Positions 24,853 to 35,173 of a stretch of DNA of 64,000 nucleotides are shown in pieces. Source of the stretch: Morinoia aosen (lineage: Eukaryota; Arthropoda; Malacostraca; Amphipoda; Talitridae). The stretch spans positions 73,096,201-73,160,200 of the forward strand of contig CM059562.1 in assembly GCA_030386875.1 (NCBI GenBank). Reading direction: 5' to 3'. The notes under the pieces were generated by a model. The model was not told the DNA's origin. It saw only the letters and a list, made by a program, of their open reading frames with translations, and did no database searches. Each line of letters begins with the position of its first letter. Position 1 is the first letter of the stretch. Both the position numbers and the translations under genes were made by a program.

Positions 24853-25167
24853 AGTATCACAATTTATGCCCGCTCTCCGAACACTGACAATGAAAGTTTG
24901 AATTAAAATATCACCATGCCCAATATACAATAATTATTGTCCCGCTATGAAACCTGGTAACTCGTATTCCATAAACCCTAATGTCCATCTTAGTTAAAGT
25001 AAAACAAAAGTTTCAACTAAGGTACTGTATTTCAAACCAACTTCTTAGTTAACATGCGGTAAAATGCTGTAGCGAATTGCAACTCAAATAAACATGTGAT
25101 CTACCATCGATAAGTCGGGGACGGGCGCATCCGCGAAACGCAGCAAAAAAGCACCTTAAAATTTTAG

Positions 25168-25272
25168 GACGCCTTACGAGCACGACCCGCCCTGAGCGGT
25201 GTCGTGATACCACTCTCCCCTGACTCCGGCCATCAGTACGACACCGCCCAGTACTTGAGCTCTATGGACTAA
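25168..25272 (+). CDS. Candidate C-terminal exon
   Basis: Preceded by an acceptor-like CCTTAAAATTTTAG whose final TAG is in frame, so the exon cannot start earlier. The 35 codons read DALRARPALSGVVIPLSPDS, then GHQYDTAQYLSSMD and TAA (25270-25272). The segment is much GC-richer than its flanks. It looks like the C-terminal tail of a protein, with a Ser/Asp/Tyr-rich end that could carry phosphorylation or adaptor-binding sites (inference only). No family recognised. Confidence 0.38.
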   Translation, partial: DALRARPALSGVVIPLSPDSGHQYDTAQYLSSMD

Positions 25273-26186
25273 CTGCCTCCCTTAGGTAGGGCTTCGTCAG
25301 AATAGCAGCAGCTACTTGGATCCAGTGCAGGCACTGCCTGTGTAGGGATGATTTGGACGCAGTGGGGTAGCTGTTGCCTCCAGAAGTGGCGTGGGAGACC
25401 GCAACGATCGAGGTGGGTTGAAGGAGTTGGTCTGAATTGGTCTCTGTATCAATGGGTCCTCGACTTGGTCAGTTGAGTAATTACACGTGTCTATCAACTG
25501 GAGATAGACTTTGTTGAAAAGCTATTCTATGCAGTCTGTGATACGGTAAGAACGATGTTCAGAGAGATAAACAGGGAGTTAGTTTTAGATTTAGTAGTAA
25601 GAGAAAAAAATTTGAAAAATTCGAAGAGATTTTGTTACAAATTTTGATCAAACGATTCATTACAGATTTGGTCAGAGGAAGATCCCAACTGAACTACATA
25701 TCTACAGGAACAGTTTTACGTTGCTGAAAATTGCTCTCTAATTTGATTGAAAATGGAGAAAGTGGATGCGTCTCCCAGCAATACGATTCCTATCAGCAAC
25801 TTCGGCCAGTCTACAGGCGAAGATCTTATGGTTTAAGTCGAAAATAACTACCAGTTTCAGGTTTTTGGCTCCGCTGGTCATTTCAGATCGTAGCTGTAGA
25901 AATATTCAGCTGTCAGATGCAGTTTATGTAGCCTGCGTTTGTATTGTTATTTCGTAGTTCTTCAATCGAGAACGATGAAATCATCTTCCAACGAGTAATA
26001 CAAAAAGCGTGCTGTCAGCGACACCCAAACACATAGTAAGATTAGAAAGTTACTCACTTTGAGACGCGTTTCAATACTGCAACATCTTTAAAACGATGAA
26101 AATCTCGAAGAATGCTCTTGAAAATATTTTCTATAAAGTTACGCTCTCCTTCATTTGAAAGATAATTCAATATTACGTGTTTTCAG

Positions 26187-26428
26187 AGCTCTGTTTACAT
26201 CACAACTCAAGGTCTCAAATTAGAAGAGCTAAGCCCGATGCAGAGAGAATGTCGATGCTTATCTTCACACATAAGTTAGGCCGTCTTTTGAAGTCTACGG
26301 AAAATAAAGGACAAAGGGGGACCCCCGTTGGTGGTTCTGATGCCATACACGCCTGTGGAATCCATCTGATAATTGAAAACAATCAAGGGAGGCTGCAGAG
26401 AGGAAACTGCTTTGAGATTTGCGCTTGA
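26187..26428 (+). CDS. Candidate terminal exon, 80 codons
   Basis: The acceptor TATTACGTGTTTTCAG (ends 26186) is followed by an open frame of 80 codons to TGA (26426-26428). The translation begins ELCLHHNSRSQIRRAKPDAE and includes LKSTENKGQRGTPVGGSDA in its middle. No transmembrane segment or known motif is visible. The region just downstream is a degenerate repeat. Confidence 0.3.
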
Positions 26429-26439
26429 GAAAAGACGGG

Positions 26440-26840
26440 TGCGTCCGTCAGTTCTGTGTTTAATGATTTCTTGTCCTCACACATCCATCGCAAGGACCGT
26501 TATGAGTTAAATAATTACATGTCCACGAACGTTCATCGCTGAGTCAGGATTGTATTACATAGAGTCCATTTACGTCCATCACAGGATCAGTTTTGTATTG
26601 AATTACCTCTTAGTTATTTAAGTCAGTTGTAGAGATCAATTGGTGTAGAACAATCTTTTTATTCTTAAAACGGTTGAAATCATCGCAATAGGTCAGCTCG
26701 AACTTTTTAATATTAAGAGAAATTTTTGTCAGTTTTGTGTTACACAATCAATCTCTTGTCCTTATACGTCCATCACAGAATCAGTTTTGTCTTGAATTAC
26801 CCCTATAGTTATTTAAGTCCTTTGCTTGAGGGTTAATGTA
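26440..26840. repeat. Degenerate dispersed/tandem repeat
   Basis: The blocks TCCATCACAGGATCAGTTTT and TTGAATTACC-TTAGTTATTTAAGTC occur near 26575-26630 and again near 26767-26820. Weaker CTTGTCCTCACACATCCATC relatives lie at 26470-26550. No frame is open across it. Confidence 0.65.
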
Positions 26841-27480
26841 ATTTGCCCGTACGATATCAGAAACAAATTTGTAGTGAGCAATTAATGAAAGCTGGGTAAA
26901 AAATTCTGATTATTCGCATGCTTATCTATGTTTTTATAAATTTTGTTTGGATAGTATCATAGTCTCGTGTTTACTGCAATGGCGTTGCTTCAAATTTATG
27001 TTTGTACGTGTCATATGTATCTTCGGGGAATATTTATGAGCAAAGTGGTATATATATCCGTCATAAAAATTTGACTTCTCTAAAACCGAAAAAAGCACTT
27101 TTGAAAAGAATTTTAAAGTCTGTCTCACATGTTTTTAGATATAAACGCTTTTCCAAGTTTTTTTCTAACTTGATATATTTTCATGCATTGGCAAGAATTT
27201 TTCATTTTGAGTGAATACAAAATTGCAGTGTTTCTACATTAGTGTACTAACACAAAAATGAGCAATTCTAAGATTTTATTTAAATAAAAAAAGAGTCAGC
27301 TAATTCAAACAACAAACAGTTAGATTTTTTTAACTACTTGAATGACTTCCCCATTCTGCCAGGGAAAAAACTTTTCGTAGCATTTATAAGTTAAGGTGAG
27401 CATAGTAGTGACAAAGAATTTATAAGAAACATTGCATTCGTGTATCACTTGAATCACTGTTGTTTTCACAACTTAATGTA

Positions 27481-27870
27481 ATACAGAGAAAATCTTCGTA
27501 CGCAGAAAAACGATACTGTCTCAACGTCTGGATTTACGATGCGTCAAACAATTCCATTCGTTAAAAGAACTTTTTAACAGCATCTTCACAGTATTTTGAA
27601 GTATCACTTAAAAACGACATAAACAACTATAAATGAATACAGAGAAAATCTTCGTACGCAGAAAAATATTACTGTCTAAACATATGCATTTACGATGCCC
27701 CGGTAATTCAGTTCGTTAAGGGAACATTTTAACAGCATCTTCACAGTATTTTGAAGTATCACAGTATTTTGAAGTATCACAGTATTTTGAAGTATCACAG
27801 TATTTTGAAGTATCACAGTATTTTGAAGTATTACACAAAAACGGCATGAACAACTTTAAATGTGAAGCTC
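27481..27870. repeat. 156-bp two-copy repeat with internal 18-bp array
   Basis: Copies start at 27481 and 27637 with ATACAGAGAAAATCTTCGTA. The second copy contains five tandem copies of the 18-mer CACAGTATTTTGAAGTAT (27742-27831), where the first copy has one. The tails AAAACGACATAAACAACTAT and AAAACGGCATGAACAACTTT match. Confidence 0.93.
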
Positions 27871-29041
27871 GTACGTGTTAATTTGCATCTGCCTGAGCAC
27901 TAGTAAAACAAGATACAGGTGCGCGCATTTGACATGCAACTGTAGCAAGAGAACAGCAGCTCACTGCCTCAAAACAAGGCAACTCGTCCCACTTCCATGC
28001 TACGCTCTCCTTTTTCTCTATGAGTGTAATCACGGAGGTATTTCTGACAACAGGAGTTTATCAGCGGCAACCACGACCATTCGGGCTCAAACAACACGTT
28101 TTCCTTCCAGCGACAATGAAAAATCTATCTTGCCCCCAAAAAACAACTTAAAAGTCCGGTAAATTGATCTCTAAAAAGCAGTGGTGCTGCGTTTGGGAGC
28201 GCTCGGTGTCAGGTATTGGACACTTTCGGTCTTTTTGCTGCATTTGATAAGCATTCATTAAAGCAAGCAACCGAATATGTGCATGACAGAGCTGCGAATA
28301 TATTGTACGAGTCCCATGATATTCTGTATGGATTGTTACATATTGTATAAAAATTATATTGTGTTGATATTCCCGGCAGCCAAAGGAAATTCCCTAATGG
28401 AATAATTTACATTGAAAACTTGAAACTTTATTAATAGCTTAATAAAAATGTTAAAGAAAAGGTAAAATTGGTTAACTCTGAGGCGTAAATTCATTGGCAC
28501 GAGTCTAAGCAGAGTTGTGGAAACGTTTTGGAGGAAAATATCAAGAATTTAGGAAAATCTCAGCCTACAAAACATACAGCAAATTTCCAATTGAGATATT
28601 GCGGACCGACTTAATGTTTAATGAGAAACACTTCCTTTCATCCAAGAGGCACGCTTACGACAGTGGTTAGTATAAATTACACGGAGTAAGCTGATGCTTT
28701 CGAAAAATAACATAAGGTTTTCACAGATTTGATTTATGTCAAACCTACCTCTATTAAAACCACTTCTGTTGTTTTTACGGGCAGCAATCAATAATAATTT
28801 TGAGCTTGTGAGACTAACTCAAAGCCAAATAATCATTGTCTCTCATGATAAGACATAACTAACCACACCTATCTCCAAAACATAAATTTACCACTAACTA
28901 CATCTATCCCAAAAACTAAAATTTCCAATTTCCAATCCACCCAAATCATTTTCGCCACAATTCCCTTGGGAAACTTAGCTCGCGAGCATCTCTATTTTCA
29001 AAGCGAGGGTTGTCATTACACTAATTTCCCGTCTGCTGCAG

Positions 29042-29120
29042 CAGCCAGAAGCACAACGATGAGGCTACCACCGAGCAGTTCCCAGGGGCGGCGCTGGCCA
29101 GTGCCGGAGGCGCGCCGTGA
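29042..29120 (+). CDS. Candidate short terminal exon
   Basis: A textbook 3' splice site: ACACTAATTTCCC (CTAAT branch-like), then GTCTGCTGCAG ending at 29041. The next 78 bases are open in one frame to TGA (29118-29120), reading SQKHNDEATTEQFPGAALAS then AGGAP, and are strongly GC-rich. Another plus frame stays open longer (ARSTTMRLPPSSSQGRRWPV onward). On the minus strand a GTGAGTG donor-like site lies at the right edge of the island. Strand and frame therefore need transcript evidence. Confidence 0.33.
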
Positions 29121-29186
29121 CGCCGCCGCGCGTCCGACCTACTCACTCACCGTCGTAAAAACTCGCCTCGGTGTTATGGAGATGAT

Positions 29187-29373
29187 AATTGCGATAATTT
29201 CATTTTAAAGTACTGTTGTGCTGCATTTCGGAATGAAAAGTTGCCGATTATTGGAATAGATTCATTTTCAAGTGTTGTTGGGCTGCATTTCGGTATGAAA
29301 AATTGGAGGTTATTTGGATAGTTTCATTTTAAAGTGTTTTTGTGCTGTATTTCGGAACGAAAAGCTACAGTAT
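29187..29373. repeat. ~63-bp tandem repeat, 3 copies
   Basis: Units carry GATAATTTCATTTTAAAGT, GTTGTGCTGCATTTCGGAAT and GAAAAGTT with scattered changes. It lies just right of the GC-rich island at 29040-29150. Confidence 0.85.
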
Positions 29374-31352
29374 CGTATTTTGGAGGTAAACTTTACTGTC
29401 CATGTTGGAGCTAATCCCTTAACTCAAGTCTAATTGCTAGAGGTCTCAAATTTGATCATATTTATTTCATGAAAACCGCTTCATTTGATTATTTCAAATT
29501 TTTTTTTCTGATACAAAGTAGTTTTACCTGTCCTCCACGCCCAAAACCGAATAGATGACTGAGGTTTATGACTTTCTCTTGTAAAAGTGAAAAAGCGCTC
29601 CAATAAATTACGCATTGGATTCATTTTGTTCAGTTTTTATAGGCAGGTGAAATGGGGCATGTAATCTATGAATTTCAGAATATTGCATGGCACTTTAGCG
29701 CTCAGGAATTCTCGACCTATGCTAATCTAATTGCAGATTTTTGGAGACTTTTCAAGTTCTTCCTGCAAGAAATGTTAGCATATAAGTAAATAGGTATGAA
29801 TTTACAATGAAAATTCATCATTGATATTTTAATAAGAAACTCAAAACATTAAATAGACCTTATAAATTTCGAATTTGTTTAGATTATGGGAATTTTTCTC
29901 ACTATGAGAAACATTGGAGTTATGCATAAAGGGTTAACGCGCACTAAACGAAGAGTTCGTTGCCTTTTTATGGGTGACATAATTTACTACTGGTGCACGT
30001 GCGTTAAAATTCCTGGCCAGTGAGTACGACAGAGCTCAGGTCATAAAGCAATGAAAACGAGATATGCATTGACGTAAGCAAAAGCTGTTCAACCTCAGAT
30101 GGTAAATCTCTAAGAAGATGTTAAGCGGGTTACAGTTTTATCGCCTAGGATCGGTTAGAGTAAAAAAATGCACTTAATTTTAGGCAACAGTGAGTGAAAA
30201 ATCACGTGCGACAAGTTATTACTCGAAACAAATTGAAGCGATTTTCAATATTCTACTGGTAGAAATTTCATAAAGTTTATGAGCAGGTGCAGATTAAAGT
30301 TCGGAAGGTACTGCTCTTGGGAGGTACTGCTCACGGAATGCTGTCCTGATAACTCATCCCCAGTTTTACATGTTCTTATGTTGGGTGGGTCATAAGAGGT
30401 CACACGAGTTACCCCCACAGTTCTCACTTTTCAGTAACTGCTGCCTGGTATCAAAATTCAGCATATTATAGCAATTCCCCTGAAAATAAACGAAGCACTA
30501 TGTTTTGCTCCTGAAAATAAAAAAGCAAGTTCATTGGCACTCGTATAATAAGTACTGAAGAGATCATGCATGACAAGTTCTACTGGTCTACTCCCTTCAC
30601 CTTCAGGATGTATAGAAACCGGAATTACTGCTAGCCAAGTTATGATAATATTTACTGAAAATTTTAAAAATTTACATTGCTGCCGACCAAAACATTTCAG
30701 TGTGCATCGTAGCATCTGGAAAAACTCTGAACTTAAGAATTGACAACAATGACGCATGAACATTAAGCAATTGTGATATTCTTGAAGTTTTTGAGGAATT
30801 TTTCATTTACAGTTTCTGATGATGAATATAGCTTCAGCGGAAGTTTTATGAAGCAGAGACCATTCAACACAGTATGATAATTACCAGATCAATCTTCAAC
30901 TCATCTTATGCAAGATATTACGCGCTACCACAGCTTTCTCGAGAGAAACTGTTGCCTGAAAGCCGGTTTGTGTCCTTGTTTATTGTACAAAGAAGACTTC
31001 GACGTGCGAAATGTACATAATTTCGTAACGCTTTGCATCCGTGTTCAGTTGTGCGACCGAGAAATGGGGGACCAACTGCAGCAAAAGAAGTCCCTCAATA
31101 AAATGACTTGCAAGAGACCTAACTGAGGGACTTGTTAATCAGTTAATAATTATCAGCGGTGGAGCTCACGATGGAACATGTTTCGTTTTAATCCCTCGAC
31201 AGTATCTTATGGTTTGAACCCTGCGAAAATGCTCAACTTTATGACGATGGATACCCATAATTCTAGTGATGCAATTACCATACCTACACAACGAACAAAT
31301 CTGAAGATTAATAAAAAGAAATAAATGTCGATTTTACGACCATAAAACACTA
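29374..31352. other. AT-rich stretch, no clear gene
   Basis: No repeat array or supported exon. A 101-codon minus frame (30458-30763) and a 72-codon plus frame (30908-31126) are present, but both have AT-rich composition and no splice support. Confidence 0.5.
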
Positions 31353-31643
31353 ATGTCAGCAATCAAACTTCGATGGCAGCTCGAGCCCGTGAAACAGGCT
31401 CGGGCGGCCTCAATAGTGGCGCTTCTTCAGCGACATGAGCAAAAACCCAAATTACTGAACGCGTTGATAAAAAGAAGCCTAGAAGAACATCCTGACCTGC
31501 CCAGTCTGCCCCCTGACCTCAGGTTTGCCCCAAGCGTTGAGCTGATTGCCCCCTTTCCTTATTTTCACCCGTGTTCAAAAAAAGAGCTAAAGACCACCTC
31601 GCTTAACAGACACAAACCGATTATTAAATACTGTATCAAGTGA
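31353..31643 (+). CDS. 96-codon open frame, possible exon
   Basis: A plus-strand frame with an ATG at 31353 reads MSAIKLRWQLEPVKQARAAS, then IVALLQRHEQKPKLLNALIK, then RSLEEHPDLPSLPPDLRFAP. This is a helical, charged N-terminal half followed by a Pro-rich stretch. A CTGACCTCAG/GTTTGC site at about 31522 could be a donor, making the last third intronic. A GTCAG acceptor-like site lies beside the ATG. Local GC is raised over 31370-31570. No family recognised. Confidence 0.3.
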   Translation: MSAIKLRWQLEPVKQARAASIVALLQRHEQKPKLLNALIKRSLEEHPDLPSLPPDLRFAPSVELIAPFPYFHPCSKKELKTTSLNRHKPIIKYCIK

Positions 31644-32394
31644 CAAAGTGTTACAATCTGTTACTGATTTGCAAAACAAAACTTCCGTAATAATGCTACA
31701 CAAAAGATCCTTTCAACACGCAAATTTATTGCACAGTTTTCAACCTTTAATAAAGCTAAAAGTTTCCATGTTTTGCGTTCTTTCTAACTTATCGATAGTG
31801 ACGATGCTACCAATCACTTTGTCGTCATACAGCAATGATCGAAATTTTGCTCTCCATTTATCGGTTGAAATACTTAACCGAAATCTTGCCGATATTATGC
31901 TTTAAAATGTAACTAGTTCTTGAATTCAGAATATAAAGTTCCCTTGCACATTCTCGCGTAGATGTTTTTTTATTTGTCATTTATTTGTTGGAAGAAACAA
32001 CAAATTCAGTGTTTTCAATGAAAGCCTGAATTCACGTCGCTAAATAATGGCACAGCAAATTAATGGAGCGCAAAATACCCTTACTTATCAAAACAAGACA
32101 ACATTTCTTCAATATGGCGTAATGTCAAGAATTCTCTGAGATCGCTATTGGTTCTTTTGAAAAAACTATCGCCGAAATTTAGGATTCGAACAGTACCAGA
32201 AGCAATGTGATACAACTTTTGGGTATACGGAAATCTCTCGACGAGACACAACCAACAAACATAGCTGAGCATAATATGTGCAGAAAAATATTTGAGCGAA
32301 TAACCCAAATGACCTCTCAAATAAAACCAGTCTAACCAGTCAATGCCAATTCAGGTTATCTTTTTGTATTTTCTTGCTCGCTTCGAATTTAAAG

Positions 32395-32671
32395 GCGGTT
32401 TGGCTTCAATAATTACGCAAACATACGCAGCAGAAGCCGAAAGCCAAACAAGAACACACGCGTTCGCTCGTGTTGGGCAGCAGAGTTACCCTGGGAACAA
32501 GGCGGTCATCTTTGAATCCTGCCACGCTCGCCAATTTGCGGTCGTCGTGCGAACAGCTGAGCAATCTGCGAAAGCGACCTTCGACGTGTCTGAACGCGCT
32601 GCGTTGACGCTGGAGTCGAGGCACAGCTGGAGGAAACCACTATTGCGTATCGGGAGGGGATTTAAGGATAG
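32395..32671 (+). CDS. Candidate exon, about 92 codons
   Basis: A strong pyrimidine tract (TTATCTTTTTGTATTTTCTT) and AATTTAAAG precede 32395. The frame stays open for 92 codons and ends at GGATAG/GTAACT, whose TAA would otherwise be the stop. The peptide includes ITQTYAAEAESQTRTHAFAR, KAVIFESCHARQFAVVVRTA and SERAALTLESRHSWRKPLLR. The whole open frame extends back to an ATG at 32343. A minus frame of 72 codons also overlaps. No family recognised. Confidence 0.35.
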
Positions 32672-33448
32672 GTAACTGTGCGGGGCTTGTTTTCGAGTCT
32701 AACTGGAGGGCGGCGACCGTCAAAATAATCGCGTCGTAGGAGCTCGACCATATACAAGGGTTCGTTGTCCATAGCTGTATTAACTCATCTCAACAGCTTA
32801 GCTGAAGTGACTGGGGAATGATTTTTTGAATTTTGAGCTTGGTTCTCCTTTCATGATTCCGTTGAATTTGCATGGAATTTGAAAATCTTTCCTCGTTCGG
32901 AAATATTCATCTTTTATATATTAATCCGGATCGTCTCCCATCTTTTAAAGAATCTATTAAAAATATTACAAAAGAGACATTGTTTTCCCTCCAGAAACTA
33001 TTTTTCAAGAAATTTGGAAACGTTTAGTATCTTTTCATCTATAATCTTTAAGTATAACTGAAGTAAGGTGCAGTTGCATGCGCAAATGAATATTAGAGAT
33101 GAAGCTAACAGGTTTACGTGTAAAAAAGACTTTGCAATTCTTACTCCATTTCAGAAATTGTAACGAAAATGAAATCTACTAGCTTTTTCATAGATAGGTA
33201 TACAAATCTTTAGCATTTTTATCACTGTGTTTTTTACCAGGGAACACCTCTCACAGCCCCTAGAAACTATGAATAACTGAAGAAGTGAGTCCGCTGAGAA
33301 ACTTGACTAACTCAGTGAAGCATGGAGTAACAATTATAATTTACCGAAAAAAACAGATCTGCGCTCAATCATAATCATAAAAACAATAGTATGAAATAAC
33401 ACAACATCGCAACGGCGCAAAATTTTCGTTAGATCATAACGAAAATTT

Positions 33449-33739
33449 TTATAATTGGTTAAATATGACGTTTTGAGAACAATTGAAATAATTCACAATG
33501 TTTAAACATGACGTATTTAACTTGACAAGAGAGGAGTTCCGGAAGGTGAAGGTAGGGTACACAAAGGTGATGGCAGTGTGGGGTATCCCGTGATGCGTGC
33601 ACCGTCCTTGAGGCACTCGAGTCATTGCAGCAGCGCTACCTACGGACATGACACTTGGGGGGCACCAGCCGTGTTGCTGGTGGCTGTCGGTGCTGCGCAG
33701 TCGACCGAGTGAAAGCGGTCGTTGTGAAATGTGACTCAT
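33449..33739 (-). CDS. Open frame beside the 68-bp array, possible exon
   Basis: A minus-strand frame of 96 codons beginning MSHISQRPLSLGRLRSTDSH at the left edge of the 68-bp array. Its first two thirds are GC-rich; its tail runs into AT-rich DNA, so the true exon would end earlier, perhaps at TGTCC/GTAGGT near 33648. The array supplies a pyrimidine-rich acceptor context just upstream. A plus-strand frame is also open. Tentative. Confidence 0.2.
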   Translation of the reverse strand: MSHISQRPLSLGRLRSTDSHQQHGWCPPSVMSVGSAAAMTRVPQGRCTHHGIPHTAITFVYPTFTFRNSSLVKLNTSCLNIVNYFNCSQNVIFNQL

Positions 33740-33749
33740 TCACAGAAAG

Positions 33750-34291
33750 GGCATAGGGAAATCAGATTTTACCGTCTTCTAGTTTCCCCAAAAATTTGTA
33801 CGAATTCTGGAGTAAAGGAGATAGGGAAATCAGATTTTACCGTCTTCTAGTTTCCCCAAAAATTTGTACGAATTCTGGAGTAAAAGAGATAGGGAAATCA
33901 GATTTTACCGTCTTCTAGTTTCCCCAAAAATTTGTACGAATTCTGGAGTAAAGGAGATAGGGAAATCAGATTTTACCGTCTTCTAGTTTCCCCAAAATTT
34001 GTACGAATTCTGGAGTAAAGGAGATAGGGAAATCAGATTTTACCGTCTTCTAGTTTCCCCAAAATTTGTACGAATTCTGGAGTAAAGGGGATAGGGAAAT
34101 CAGATTTTACCGTCTTCTAGTTTCCCCAAAAATTTGTACGAATTCTGGAGTAAAAGAGATAGGGAAATCAGATTTTACCGTCTTCTAGTTTCCCCAAAAT
34201 TTGTACGAATTCTGGAGTAAAGGTGATAGGGAAGTTAAATTTCATCGTCTCTTAGTTTCCCCCCAAGTTTGTACAAATCCTGGAGTAAAAT
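33750..34291. repeat. 67/68-bp tandem array, 8 copies
   Basis: The unit is GAGATAGGGAAATCAGATTT, then TACCGTCTTCTAGTTTCCCC, then AAAAATTTGTACGAATTCTG and GAGTAAAG. Length alternates between 67 and 68 through a 4/5-A run. Seven copies are almost identical; the last (34224-34290) is diverged. On the minus strand each inner unit junction reads CTGATTTCCCTATCTCC then TTTACTCCAG, a model branch-point, pyrimidine-tract and AG arrangement. Confidence 0.97.
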
Positions 34292-34890
34292 TGCTAGTTA
34301 TTAAAAGTATTATGGTTGTTTATCTGCATCGCAGTTTAAAGTATCACCACGAATGCAGATTTTTTTAAATGATTTATATAAATTCCTGAAAGAATTCAAT
34401 GCTCATGACAAATATTTTCCGCTCTGAAATTTAATGTAATTTATATGGTTGAATCACTTGAATGAGCTCAGTAGTGTCTCTAAAATCATTCAATTTAACC
34501 AAGCAAATGCCTCATAATTTAGTTCATAAAGGAAATACTATATTTTAGCGATGTGGAAAGACCTGTGTACTATTAATGTGTATTAGTTTCTTCTCATTTA
34601 CCAGAAAGTTATTTGCTATCTGAACATTAGGGAGTTGTATTAAAATGTTGTTCATTTAAAATACATTAGGTAGTGATCTAAGATAATTAAGCAGTTGCAT
34701 GTAAACAGAGATCATCAATCACTCATATGTGAATTTTAATAATTATCATTAGTTACAACAAGCGGTCAATCTGAAGTAAAGTGAAACAAAATCTTTGAGA
34801 ACATCATGACCATTTTTAGAGATATAGAACTGAATGCCTAATTTAATTATAGCAATGAGTCATCAAATCATCCGTGAGAATTGCAAAAAA

Positions 34891-35085
34891 GTATAGCATT
34901 TTTTAGAGCCATTATAAATGTATAGCATTTTTAAGAACCATTATAAGAGTATAGCGTTTTTGAGAACCATTATAGAAGTATAGTATTTTTAGGAACCATT
35001 ATAGAAGTATAGCACTTTTAAGAACTATTATAAAAGTATAGTAATTTTAAAAACCATTATAAAAGTATAGCATTTTTAAAAGAAT
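34891..35085. repeat. 29-bp tandem repeat, about 7 copies
   Basis: The unit GTATAGCATTTTTAAGAACC plus ATTATAAAA is repeated with point changes. It ends close to a GC-richer island at 35095. Confidence 0.92.
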
Positions 35086-35098
35086 AACATTTAAAGCA

Positions 35099-35173
35099 AG
35101 CCGAGCGTCAAGACTGGTGTCGGAGATCGAAGAAAAAATGCGCGCGTATAGTGTGGGGGAGTTCCCTGCGTGA
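35099..35173 (+). CDS. Weak terminal-exon candidate
   Basis: Right after the 29-bp array, a frame reads SRASRLVSEIEEKMRAYSVG then EFPA and TGA (35171-35173). It is helical and charged. The preceding AACATTTAAAG is only a modest acceptor and another frame is open too. Low confidence. Confidence 0.17.
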   Translation, partial: SRASRLVSEIEEKMRAYSVGEFPA

